From: an uncultured Collinsella sp.
Lineage (GTDB): Bacteria; Actinomycetota; Coriobacteriia; Coriobacteriales; Coriobacteriaceae
Reading direction: 5' to 3'
Length of the DNA: 24,064 nucleotides
Assembly (NCBI GenBank): GCA_902491565.1
Contig: CABUIE010000023.1
Coordinates: 1 to 24,064 of the forward strand
Positions 16,101 through 24,064 of this stretch are shown here, in pieces. How positions within the stretch are numbered: the stretch's first letter is position 1; every line of letters starts with the position of its first letter. The notes below the pieces were generated by a model, which searched no databases, was not told the DNA's origin, and worked only from the letters and a program-made list of their open reading frames with translations. Made by a program: the position numbers and the translations under genes.

Positions 16101-17462
16101 ATGGATACTGTTCTGAGTGTTCTTTCCTCGGTCTTTTGGGGCCTTTTGATGCTATCCGTCCTCGTGTTTCTGCATGAGGGCGGCCACTTTTTGGCGGCCC
16201 GTGCGTGCGGCGTGCGCGTCACCGAGTTTTTCTTGGGCTTGCCATGCCGCTTTGACATTCATCATACGTCGCGTCGCATTGGTACCAAGTTTGGCGTGAC
16301 GCCGCTGCTGCTGGGTGGTTATGCCGCTATCTGCGGTATGGACCCGACCGATGTCTCGTGTGCCGACCGTGTGCTTGCTGCGATCTATCGTCATGGTCGC
16401 GTTTCAGTTGCAGACCTTTCCGTCGAGCTGGAGCTGTCCGAGGAGGATGTTCTCGTGGCTTGCGCCTTGCTTTTGGGCTGGGGTTCCATTGCGCCTTGGT
16501 ACGAGGAAGGGGAGAAGCCTTCACCCAGTTACTATCCGGTTAGGTACCAGACGCTGCCGCGCGATGCTGCAGGATATACCACCTTTGACGGTCGCAAGTT
16601 CGATCGAGAGCATGCGACTGCCGAGGGCGATGTGTGGGAGTTGCCGGTCGCCGCGTCGGAGTTTCTCGAGCAGGAGCGTTCGCATACCTATCTGGGTCAG
16701 GGTTTTCTCAAGCGTGCCTTTATGCTGCTCGCGGGCATTCTCGTCAATATTCTGACGGGCTTTTTGCTGCTTATGAGTATCTACTCTATCGCCGGCGTAT
16801 CGGTGCCGGTCGATAGCAATGTGATCGGTCAGGTTGAAGAAGGCTCTATAGCCGCCAAGGCGGGCATCGAGGCCGGCGACGCAATTTTTAGTGTCGATGG
16901 CGTGTCGTGCTCTTCCTGGATGGACGTGTACGATGCGATCGGAGCGGCCGCCGGCAAGGACGATATCGCCATTGAGTATCGGCGCGACGACAAGAAACTT
17001 TCGACCTCGGTTGCGCTCAAGGAGGACGAGCGTTTGGGCGTTTATGCCTCCACGCAAGTGGTCCATTTGGACCCCATTACGTCGGCGCGCCTGTCGTTCT
17101 CCTATGTTCAGCAGACTGCTGAGGGCGTGATGCGCCTGCTGCAGCCGCAGCATACGATGGAGATACTCGATCAGTCCTCCTCGATTGTGGGCATCAGCGT
17201 CATGTCTTCTCAGGCGGCGGCAGCTGGTCCCGCGACGTTCTTGACGTTTGCCGCGCTCATCTCGTTTTCGCTGGGCTTTATGAACCTGCTGCCTATTCCG
17301 CCGCTCGACGGGGGAAAGCTGGTTATCGAGATCATCCAAAAGGTCGCCGGTCGCGAGCTGCCGCTCAAGGTGCAGACAATCGTCAGCTATGTCGGTATCG
17401 TGCTCTTTGCACTGCTGTTTGTCTACATGCTTCGTTCCGACGTCCTTCGATTTATTTTGTAG
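16101..17462 (+). CDS. rseP: RseP-type site-2 metalloprotease with internal insert
   Basis: The 453-residue membrane protease carries the zinc-binding HEGGH (residues 25-29) in its first membrane helix, a GGY segment at 72-74, a hydrophobic helix around 204-232 (FLKRAFMLLAGILVNILTGF), a PDZ domain at roughly 235-315, and the second metal motif LLPIPPLDGG (LDGG 402-405) before the last membrane helix. Such enzymes cut anti-sigma factors or other membrane proteins within the bilayer. Unusually, about 115 residues (81-195) lie between the GGY segment and the next helix. Residues 88-135 (DRVLAAIYRHGRVSVADLSV, then LSEEDVLVACALLLGWGSI) look like a winged helix. ATG 16101 is the only good start after the dxr stop; AAGGA at 16082-16086 is a rather distant 14 bases away. 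It sits between dxr and ispG, the usual place. Confidence 0.9.
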   Translation: MDTVLSVLSSVFWGLLMLSVLVFLHEGGHFLAARACGVRVTEFFLGLPCRFDIHHTSRRIGTKFGVTPLLLGGYAAICGMDPTDVSCADRVLAAIYRHGRVSVADLSVELELSEEDVLVACALLLGWGSIAPWYEEGEKPSPSYYPVRYQTLPRDAAGYTTFDGRKFDREHATAEGDVWELPVAASEFLEQERSHTYLGQGFLKRAFMLLAGILVNILTGFLLLMSIYSIAGVSVPVDSNVIGQVEEGSIAAKAGIEAGDAIFSVDGVSCSSWMDVYDAIGAAAGKDDIAIEYRRDDKKLSTSVALKEDERLGVYASTQVVHLDPITSARLSFSYVQQTAEGVMRLLQPQHTMEILDQSSSIVGISVMSSQAAAAGPATFLTFAALISFSLGFMNLLPIPPLDGGKLVIEIIQKVAGRELPLKVQTIVSYVGIVLFALLFVYMLRSDVLRFIL

Positions 17463-17475
17463 GGGAGTGTTTGGA

Positions 17476-18558
17476 TTGTCTTTGTCCCATCCTTTTCCGC
17501 GCGAGCTGACGCGCCCCGTGTTTGTGGGCGACGTGCAGATAGGCGGCGGCGCTCCGGTGGTGGTTCAGTCCATGACCTGTACCGATACCGCCGACGCCCA
17601 GGCAACGCTTGCGCAAGTGCGTGCGCTTGCCCATGCGGGTTGCGATGTTGTGCGCGTGAGCGTGCCCACTGAGGCTGCGCTCGAGGGCTTTCGCACGATT
17701 TGTGCCGAGTCGCCGGTGCCAATCGTTGCCGATATCCACTTTAACCATAAGCTCGCCATTGGTGCCGTTGAGGCCGGTGCTGCCAAGCTGCGCATCAATC
17801 CCGGCAATATCGGCGATTGGGCTAAGGTTGACGCGGTGATCGATGCTGCGGGTGCCGCGGGCTGTGCGATTCGTATCGGCGTCAATGCCGGTTCGCTTGA
17901 GCAGGATATCGCCGAGCGCGACGACCTTACGCAACCCGAAAAGCTCGTGATGTCGAGCGAGCGTTTCGTCAAACATTTTGAGGATCGCGGCTTTACCAAT
18001 ATCGTGCTTTCCGCCAAGGCGCATAGCGTGTCAACGACGCTCGACACCTATCGTGCCCTTTCGCGCGAAATCCCCCATGTTCCACTTCACTTGGGCGTGA
18101 CTGAGGCCGGAACCAAGCTCCAGGGCACCATTAAGAGCTCTGTGGGCTTGGGTATTCTGCTTTCCGAGGGCATTGGCGATACCATGCGCGTCTCGCTTAC
18201 GGCCGATCCGGTCGAGGAGCCGCCGGTCGCCTGGGATATCTTGCAGTCGCTCGGCCTTCGCCGCCGCGGTCCCGAGATCGTCTCGTGCCCCACATGCGCT
18301 CGCTGCCAGGTCAACCTCATTCCTATCGCCGAGGAGGTCACCGAGCGGCTTAAGAACTACTCTGCGCCGCTTTCGATTGCCGTGATGGGATGTGCGGTCA
18401 ATGGCCCCGGCGAGGCCTCTGACGCCGACTTGGGCGTTGCCTGCGGACGAGGTCAGGGCCTGCTCTTTTCGCACGGCCAGATCATTGGTAAAGTAGCTGA
18501 GGACCAAATTGTCGACGCGCTTATGGCCGAGGCCGACAAGCTTATTGAGGAGAAATAA
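17476..18558 (+). CDS. ispG: 4-hydroxy-3-methylbut-2-en-1-yl diphosphate synthase
   Basis: The 360-residue product (GcpE) catalyses the penultimate step of the MEP pathway, turning MEcPP into HMBPP with a [4Fe-4S] cluster. The cluster ligands are visible as Cys271 and Cys274 (SCPTCARC) and Cys306 (MGCAVNGPGEA), with Glu313 the likely fourth ligand. The N-terminal TIM-barrel part shows VVVQSMTCTDTADAQATLAQV, VPIVADIHFNHKLAI and LRINPGNIG. The start is TTG at 17476, eight bases after AGGGGAG (17461-17467), and 13 bases after the rseP stop. Longer in-frame readings into rseP have no support. This short bacterial form lacks the plant-type insert. The stop is immediately followed by the proS ATG. 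Confidence 0.95.
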   Translation: MSLSHPFPRELTRPVFVGDVQIGGGAPVVVQSMTCTDTADAQATLAQVRALAHAGCDVVRVSVPTEAALEGFRTICAESPVPIVADIHFNHKLAIGAVEAGAAKLRINPGNIGDWAKVDAVIDAAGAAGCAIRIGVNAGSLEQDIAERDDLTQPEKLVMSSERFVKHFEDRGFTNIVLSAKAHSVSTTLDTYRALSREIPHVPLHLGVTEAGTKLQGTIKSSVGLGILLSEGIGDTMRVSLTADPVEEPPVAWDILQSLGLRRRGPEIVSCPTCARCQVNLIPIAEEVTERLKNYSAPLSIAVMGCAVNGPGEASDADLGVACGRGQGLLFSHGQIIGKVAEDQIVDALMAEADKLIEEK

Positions 18559-20280
<1,722 letters not shown>

Positions 20281-20301
20281 TTGAGCCCGCTGCGTTGAGT
20301 G

Positions 20302-20314
20302 CGCTTACGAAGCG
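20302..20314 (+). other. Small hairpin between proS and the IS3 end
   Basis: CGCTT-acg-AAGCG forms a perfect 5-bp stem with a 3-base loop 22 bases after the proS stop. No T run follows (gccctgcg), so it is not a convincing terminator. The IS3 element begins 20 bases later and may have displaced the native transcription end of the pyrH-proS unit. Confidence 0.4.
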
Positions 20315-20371
20315 GCCCTGCGTCTCTCGAGGGTGAACTGCACCCCAAAACTTGGACGGCTTAAATAAGAA

Positions 20372-20798
20372 CTACGCCGCAAGGGGCTGGTTCCGGAACT
20401 CCTCCGGGGTCAGCCCCTTCAGTTTAACCTGCCTACGCCTCGTGTTCCAATGGGCGACGTACGCGTCCAGGTCCGCCTTGAAGGACTCGAAGTCGGGCCA
20501 TGTCCTTCCCCGGAAGAACTCGTCCTTCATGTGGCCGAAGACCTGCTCGGTGGCGCCGTTGTCGATGCAGTTGCCCTTTCTGGACATGCTCTGGACGATC
20601 CCGGCGTCCTTCAGCCTCCCGCACCATGCGGCGTGCTGGTACTGCCAGCCCATGTCGCTGTGGAGCACCGGCGTCGCGCCCTCGGGCATCTTCGCCAGCA
20701 GCTGGTCGAGCAGCTCGGCCTGCTGTGCCATGTCCGGGCTGGTCGACGTCGACCACGCGACTGTCTCCTTGCTGCCGAAGTCGTACACCGGCGCGAAG
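20372..20798 (-). pseudogene. IS3 orfB, C-terminal part cut off by IS21
   Basis: About 140 codons of the DDE transposase downstream of the IS21 insertion. It begins within FAPVYDFGSKETVAWS and includes the second catalytic Asp (VLHSDMGWQYQHAAW) and the catalytic Glu (CIDNGATEQVFGHMKDEFF), ending in the family's typical TRRRQVKLKGLTPEEFRNQP. The reading frame joins exactly to the upstream fragment (TAC TTC G / CG CCG GTG) once the IS21 and one CGAAG copy are removed. On its own it lacks the helix-turn-helix part and the first catalytic Asp, so it cannot be functional. Confidence 0.9.
20794..20798. repeat. Target-site duplication of IS21, left copy
   Basis: CGAAG directly precedes the TGTTAGCG terminus. 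The same five bases follow the other terminus at 23055-23059. Duplications of 4-8 bp are usual for the IS21 family. Confidence 0.88.
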
Positions 20799-20816
20799 TG
20801 TTAGCGTCAATCTATT

Positions 20817-20903
20817 TTTCACCAGTTTCGCTAAACAGGCGCGCCGTTCGCGCAAAGGCGGTTTCACCGGTTGCGCTAACGTTATTTCACCGATTCCGGT
20901 CAC
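20817..20903 (-). repeat. Phased ~19-bp repeats at the left (istB-side) end
   Basis: Copies begin at 20817 (TTTCACCAGTTTCGCTAAA), 20839 (degenerate, GCGCGCCGTTCGCGCAAAG), 20862 (TTTCACCGGTTGCGCTAAC) and 20885 (TTTCACCGATTCCGGTCAC), spaced 22, 23 and 23 bases. They are reverse complements of the repeats at the other end. Multiple terminal repeats are known in IS21-type elements as presumed transposase-binding sites. Confidence 0.75.
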
Positions 20904-21673
20904 GACTTGACGGGCCCGTCCCTCGGCAGGTCCTTCAGCCTGTAGGACCTGCCGGTTATCTTGACCAGGTGGCAGTGGTGGCACACCCTGTCCGCGATCG
21001 CGCTCGCCGCCACGTCGTCCCCGAACACCCTGCCCCAGCCGCTGATCCCCACGTTGGTGGTGATGATCGTCGAGCGCTGCTCGTAGCGCGTCGATATCAG
21101 CTGGAACAGCAGGTCCGCGCCCGCGCTGCCGACGTCGAGGTAGCCGAGCTCGTCGATGATCAGCAGCCTCGAGTGGGCGTAGTACTTGAGCCTCTTCTTG
21201 AGGATGCCGCGCGACGAGGCGTCCTCCAGGTCCTCGACGAGCCGGGCGCAGTCCACGAACCTGACCTCGCGCCCCGCCTTGACCGCCTCGATGCCCAGCG
21301 CGACGGCGAGGTGCGTCTTGCCCACGCCGGGGCTCCCCACGAACAGGACGTTCTCGGCCCGCTCGACGAACCTCAGGGTCGCGAGCTCCTCGATCTCGGC
21401 GCGCGGGACCGACGGCTGGAAGTCCCAGTCGAAGTCCGCCAGCCCCTTGACGTAGGGGAACCCCGACGACCGTATGCGCTGGTTGGTGATCCTGACCTCC
21501 CGGGCGGCGACCTCGACGCGCGTCATCTCCTCGAGGGCGGAGGCGAAGCCCCGCTCGCCCGCGGCGACCATCCTCACGTAGTCGGGCAGGGACGCCGCCA
21601 TCTCGTGCAGCCCGAGCGCGGAGAGGTTCGCCTGCGCCCTGATCGAGGGGCTGCCCTCCGCGACGGCGCCCAT
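20900..21673 (-). CDS. istB: IS21-family helper ATPase IstB
   Basis: The 257-residue product is the AAA+ ATPase that assists IstA in target capture and strand transfer, related to DnaC. It has an N-terminal helical region (residues 1-65), Walker A GSPGVGKT (113-120), Walker B LLIIDELGYL (170-179), a sensor-type STIITTNVGISGW and the C-terminal RADRV-like AIADRVCHHCHLVKITGRSYR. The start is ATG with its A at 21673 on the minus strand, overlapping the istA stop by one base (TGATG), with GGAGGGG just upstream. A much longer open frame extends into istA but is only the alternative reading of that gene. The stop at 20900 lies about 100 bases inside the left end. Confidence 0.95.
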   Translation of the reverse strand: MGAVAEGSPSIRAQANLSALGLHEMAASLPDYVRMVAAGERGFASALEEMTRVEVAAREVRITNQRIRSSGFPYVKGLADFDWDFQPSVPRAEIEELATLRFVERAENVLFVGSPGVGKTHLAVALGIEAVKAGREVRFVDCARLVEDLEDASSRGILKKRLKYYAHSRLLIIDELGYLDVGSAGADLLFQLISTRYEQRSTIITTNVGISGWGRVFGDDVAASAIADRVCHHCHLVKITGRSYRLKDLPRDGPVKS

Positions 21674-22905
21674 CACGCCCCTCCGAGCGAGTCGAGCAGC
21701 GCGAGATTTGCGCGCGCGGCCTCGGCGATGTCCGCGTCGGCCAGGCCCCGCTTCCCCTCGAGGGCCTGCCCATAGTGGTCGGGGTCGTAGTTGATTGGCC
21801 TCGACGGCCCGGACGCGGCGTCGTGGACGGCGACCTCCTCGCCGGCCATCCTCACCACGACCTGGCCGCCGGGCATCGCCACGACGCTCACGCGCCGGCC
21901 GATGCAGCGCCTGGGCACGGACCACTCCCTGCCGGCGGCCCTGACGAGCATGGTCGGCGGGACGGTCTGGACGCTCACGTCGCCCACCGTCGACTCGAGG
22001 AGACGGAGGTTCCCGATGGGCCGCAGGCTCTCCTTCTCCCGCATGAACAGCGCGTCGGGCGGCAGGCCGGTGGTGCGGTTCGGCTCCGAGTTTGCCTGGG
22101 CCTCGACCCGGGCCACCGCCTCGGCGAGGCCGCCCCACCCGGTGAACTCGCCGCCGTAGGCGAGCAGGCGGTTCAGGAAGCGGTTGGCCGACTCGTCCTT
22201 GCCCTTGGTCTGCGGCGAGCGCGGCGCGCAGAGCCTTAGCTCGAAGCCGGCCTCCCGCGCGAACCGCCACGCCCTCTCCTGCCTGGTCCTCCTGCGGCCG
22301 GAGACGGTCACCAGGCACGACATGTTGTCCGTGATGCACTCCTCCGGGACGCCGCCGAGGCGGGTGAAGGTGGCGAGCAGGCAGGACAGCAGGTCGTCGA
22401 GCGTGCGGCTCCTGACCGGTATGAAGCGGTGCTTCCGGGAGTAGCCGAGCGTCGCGGTGAACACGCTGAACTCGAAGACCTCGCCCTCCGAGTCGACGAG
22501 CCTCATGCCCTCCTTCCAGTCGAACTGCAGCTGCCTGCCCGGGGGCGTCTCGAACCGCGGGTGCGGCTCGCGGCCGCCCGCGCCTCCGAAGGGCACGTCG
22601 CGGGCCCGGCACCATGCGGTGAAGGCGCCGTACCCGGGCAGCCCCTCCCCGCGGCTCTCGCGCAGGAACGCGTACACGGCCATCTTGGTCATGCCGGGCA
22701 GCTGGGCCTTCGCGCGGATCACCTCCTCGAGCGGGTCGAAGGCGCTGCCCCTCGCGGACCTCCCGTCGGCGGCGGACTCGCCATCCCGCCAGTACTTGGC
22801 GACCGTGTGCCGGTCCATGCCGTGCCTCCTCGCGATCTCGCTGAAGTTCGGTTTCGCGCCGGACCCCCTGTAGACGTTCAGCTCTCCCATTACGTTTCGC
22901 TCCAT
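21673..22905 (-). CDS. istA: IS21-family transposase IstA
   Basis: The 410-residue product is the DDE transposase of the element. The N-terminal helix-turn-helix is FSEIARRHGMDRHTVAKYW (21-39). The catalytic core shows Asp129 (QLQFDWKEG), Asp193 (CITDNMSCLV) and Glu238 (PQTKGKDESANRFLNRLL), with spacing normal for the family. The C-terminal part (about 310-370) is a small beta-barrel-like region (VPRRCIGRRVSVVAMPGGQVVV). The start ATG at 22905 follows GGAGGAG by seven bases. The stop overlaps istB, so the two are translationally coupled. No truncation or frameshift is visible. Confidence 0.95.
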   Translation of the reverse strand: MERNVMGELNVYRGSGAKPNFSEIARRHGMDRHTVAKYWRDGESAADGRSARGSAFDPLEEVIRAKAQLPGMTKMAVYAFLRESRGEGLPGYGAFTAWCRARDVPFGGAGGREPHPRFETPPGRQLQFDWKEGMRLVDSEGEVFEFSVFTATLGYSRKHRFIPVRSRTLDDLLSCLLATFTRLGGVPEECITDNMSCLVTVSGRRRTRQERAWRFAREAGFELRLCAPRSPQTKGKDESANRFLNRLLAYGGEFTGWGGLAEAVARVEAQANSEPNRTTGLPPDALFMREKESLRPIGNLRLLESTVGDVSVQTVPPTMLVRAAGREWSVPRRCIGRRVSVVAMPGGQVVVRMAGEEVAVHDAASGPSRPINYDPDHYGQALEGKRGLADADIAEAARANLALLDSLGGA

Positions 22906-22949
22906 ATCCCGCTCCTCCCGGGTCGGATACCCGATCGGAGCATAGTTCC

Positions 22950-23014
22950 GTTAGCGCAGTTGGTGAAAGTACGTTAGCGGGTTCGGCGAAAGCGCGTTAG
23001 CGCATTCGGCGAGA
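22950..23014 (-). repeat. Phased 19-bp repeats at the right (istA-side) end
   Basis: GTTAGCGCAGTTGGTGAAA (22950-22968), GTTAGCGGGTTCGGCGAAA (22973-22991) and GTTAGCGCATTCGGCGAGA (22996-23014) start exactly 23 bases apart. A degenerate fourth unit, GTTTGCGAAAGTGG, starts about 22 bases further on. The set lies between the istA start and the right terminus, so transposase bound there could also influence istA transcription (inference). Confidence 0.85.
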
Positions 23015-23054
23015 TGCGTTTGCGAAAGTGGTCAATTTTAGATTAGCGCTAACA

Positions 23055-23059
23055 CGAAG
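23055..23059. repeat. Target-site duplication of IS21, right copy
   Basis: CGAAG directly follows the CGCTAACA terminus and is identical to 20794-20798. Confidence 0.88.
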
Positions 23060-23497
23060 TAGGCCTTGCCCCAGGGCTGCTTGAACTCGGTGACGTCGGT
23101 GCCCATCTTCTGCTACGGCCCGTCGGCGGCGAAGTCGCGCCCGATGACGTTCTCGAACGTCTCGCCCACGACCCCCCTGTACGAGTTGTACCTATGGTAG
23201 TCGGTCTCGCGGCGGATGCCGCAGCGGACCCCCATCTCCCGCATCATCTTGAGCACGGTCTTGTTGGCTATGCGCGCGCCCAGCTCGGCGCGCAGGCACA
23301 TGGCGACCTGGCGGTGGCCGCACCCGTTGGTCGTGCGCGAGAAGATCTCCGCCACCGCGTCCCGCAGCTCCGGGCGCGTCGGCCTGGCCGGGTGCGACAG
23401 CGCGTAATAGTAGCTGGACCGGGCCAGGCCGGCGCATTCCAGCAGGCTCCCCAGCTTGCACCCCTCTGCGCGCAGGGCGCTCACGGCCTCGACCTTC

Positions 23498-23544
23498 GCC
23501 CTGGTCAGAGCCCGTCCCTCTCGACCAGGGCACGCAATTTTTTT
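23498..23544 (-). promoter_or_regulatory. Apparent programmed -1 frameshift site of IS3
   Basis: Read on the minus strand, seven A residues (23544-23538, in CTA AAA AAA TTG) are followed by a 6-base spacer and then by GCCCTGGTC (23531-23523) pairing perfectly with GACCAGGGC (23506-23498), with an inner AGAG/CTCT stem. The orfA stop TGA (23507-23505) lies in the distal arm. IS3 elements typically make OrfAB this way, and a one-base backward slip here joins the two frames. Confidence 0.88.
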
Positions 23545-24002
23545 AGATAGGCCACCTCGGTCTCGAGCCTTCGGCAGCGCTCCTCGAGCTCCTGCTCGCG
23601 GGTGCGCCCGCGCGACTTGGGGCCGGACCCCTTCGGCCTGCCCCTGGGCTTGGGCCTGAGCGCCTCGGCGCCGCCCTCGCGGTAGAGCGCGCACCATCGC
23701 TTGAGCGGCGCCAGGGACATGACCCCGAACGCCTTCATGGCGTCCTGCTTGCCCATGCCGGCGTCGACCACGGCCGAGGCGGCGGCGACCTTCTGCTCGT
23801 ATGTGTACCTGGTCTGCTTGCCGTCCATGGATAGCAGCACCTCGCTTCCGAACGACCGGTATACGTAGAGCCATTGTCTCACGGTGTTGCGCGGGACCGA
23901 CAGCGCCTTCGCCGCCGACTTGAAGCCGTGCCCTCGCTCGAAGAGCCCGATCGCCGCCTTCCTGGCCTCGATGTCGTGTTTCACCCTCAAGTCGACACGC
24001 AT
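23505..24002 (-). CDS. IS3-family transposase OrfA
   Basis: The 165-residue product is the DNA-binding OrfA of an IS150-group element. Two helix-turn-helix units are seen: FKSAAKALSVPRNTVRQWLY (residues 26-45 or so) and KQDAMKAFGVMSLAPLKRWC. A basic RPKPRGRPKGSGPKSRG linker follows, then a C-terminal coiled coil/leucine-zipper region (REQELEERCRRLETEVAYLKKL) used for dimerisation. ATG at 24002 is the first ATG; an in-frame GTG at 24035 gives 11 extra residues and a GTG at 23984 a shorter form beginning at KHDIEARK. None has a strong ribosome site. The gene is intact even though its orfB partner is disrupted, so OrfA alone may still be made and could act as an inhibitor of related elements. 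Confidence 0.88.
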   Translation of the reverse strand: MRVDLRVKHDIEARKAAIGLFERGHGFKSAAKALSVPRNTVRQWLYVYRSFGSEVLLSMDGKQTRYTYEQKVAAASAVVDAGMGKQDAMKAFGVMSLAPLKRWCALYREGGAEALRPKPRGRPKGSGPKSRGRTREQELEERCRRLETEVAYLKKLRALVERDGL

Positions 24003-24048
24003 AAAAAGCTGGAGTGGGTATGATGAATTGGACACCTAGTTAAGAGCG

Positions 24049-24064
24049 AAAGGTGTTCAAGATG
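24049..24064 (+). other. Possible ribosome site and start codon at window edge
   Basis: AAAGGTG (24049-24055) followed six bases later by ATG (24062-24064) would be a normal rightward translation start, divergent from orfA; the same AAAGGTG precedes trmFO. Only the start codon is inside the window, so nothing can be said about a product, and it may be chance. Confidence 0.3.

Larger units (their letters stand above)
20799..23054 (-). mobile_element. IS21-family insertion sequence, complete, 2256 bp
   Basis: The element starts TGTTAGCG (20799-20806) and ends CGCTAACA (23047-23054), exact reverse complements. The wider 33-base termini agree at about 26 positions, continuing with AATCTA, ACCA and TTTCGC blocks. 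It is flanked by CGAAG on both sides and contains intact istA and istB in the usual overlapping order on the minus strand. Both genes are open with all catalytic motifs, so it looks recently inserted and potentially active. It is visibly richer in G+C than the chromosomal genes to the left. Confidence 0.95.
23055..23546 (-). pseudogene. IS3 orfB, N-terminal part, with nonsense codon
   Basis: This fragment is entered by -1 frameshifting from orfA at the A7 run and reads SKKIACPGREGRALTRAKVE onward. It contains the helix-turn-helix-like region of OrfB (RAEGCKLGSLLECAGLARSSYYYAL, TNGCGHRQVAMCLRAE, NKTVLKMMREMGV) and the start of the integrase core (GTDVTEFKQPWGKAYF, first catalytic Asp). A TAG at 23113-23115 interrupts it between DFAADGP and QKMGTDV. 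A Trp codon TGG there would need only one G-to-A change. The IS21 insertion then cuts it at 23054. Both lesions disable this copy. Confidence 0.9.
20334..24059 (-). mobile_element. IS3-family (IS150-like) element interrupted by IS21
   Basis: The left end is clear: TGAACTGCACCCCAAAACTT from 20334 is a typical IS150-group terminus starting with TG, 38 bases outside the orfB stop. The right end is tentative: GGTGTTCA at 24052-24059 would give a TGAACACC terminus, with an AACTAGG matching AACTTGG further in, and would place orfA about 57 bases inside the end, as usual. Removing the IS21 and one target copy leaves about 1465 bp, normal for the group. No matching 3-bp duplication is seen (GGG on the left, AGA on the right), so the right boundary could lie elsewhere or another element could abut here. 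Confidence 0.7.

Noticed and set aside
20450..21775. A 441-codon plus-strand open frame across the IS3/IS21 junction
   Set aside because: It lies antisense to istB and istA, crosses a transposon boundary and resembles no protein family; the high GC content leaves few chance stops.
21674..22615. Upstream extension of istB to about 571 codons
   Set aside because: The extra part is an Arg/Gly-rich alternative frame of istA; the TGATG overlap with a ribosome site gives the normal 257-residue IstB.
22906..23054. CRISPR array, suggested by evenly spaced repeats
   Set aside because: The units are 19 bases with 4-base gaps, are degenerate and few, and sit at the ends of an IS21 element; there are no spacers or cas genes.
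20334..24059. A new defence island or composite transposon carrying cargo
   Set aside because: All open frames here belong to IS3 or IS21 transposition genes; no passenger gene is present.

Overview
The window is a mostly left-to-right stretch of housekeeping chromosome from a high-GC Gram-positive bacterium. The gene order, the codon use (strong preference for C or G at third positions with GAG, GCC and GGC) and the protein variants suggest a member of the Coriobacteriia, probably Collinsella or a close relative. That assignment is inference from family resemblance, not a database match.

Layout. Positions 1-381 form a gene-free regulatory region upstream of ppdK (pyruvate phosphate dikinase, 382-3132). 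It holds a perfect 15-bp inverted repeat and four TTTACC repeats. A promoter then drives rplS (3341-3682), which ends at a textbook UUCG-loop terminator. Next comes rnhB, followed by a tightly packed group with start/stop overlaps: yraN, yifB/comM, dprA, trmFO and xerC (4753-9962). These cover RNA/DNA hybrid removal, DNA processing, tRNA methylation and chromosome dimer resolution. A clear promoter starts rpsB-tsf (10179-11822), closed by a strong terminator. The following run pyrH-frr-uppS-cdsA-dxr-rseP-ispG-proS (11940-20280) has gaps from a 1-nt overlap to 23 nt and looks like one transcription unit. It joins UMP kinase and ribosome recycling to two MEP-pathway steps (dxr, ispG), the undecaprenyl-PP synthase that uses the isoprenoid product, phospholipid precursor synthesis, a site-2 protease and prolyl-tRNA synthetase.

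From 20334 to the right edge the DNA is mobile. An IS3-family (IS150-like) element on the minus strand has orfA and orfB linked by an apparent -1 frameshift signal (A7 slippery run, 6-nt spacer, perfect 9-bp stem). An IS21-family element (istA/istB, 20799-23054, 2256 bp) is inserted into orfB, flanked by a 5-bp CGAAG duplication. Removing it would restore the orfB frame, but orfB also carries a separate TAG nonsense codon, so the IS3 copy is dead twice over. The IS21 ends carry 19-bp repeats at about 23-bp spacing.

I found no defence, biosynthetic or other clearly new multi-gene system. The observations most worth checking are: an apparent AUA start codon for xerC overlapping the trmFO stop as ATAG; a roughly 115-residue winged-helix-like insert inside the RseP-type protease; the IS3 frameshift structure; the phased repeat arrays of the IS21 element; and the repeat-rich ppdK upstream region.
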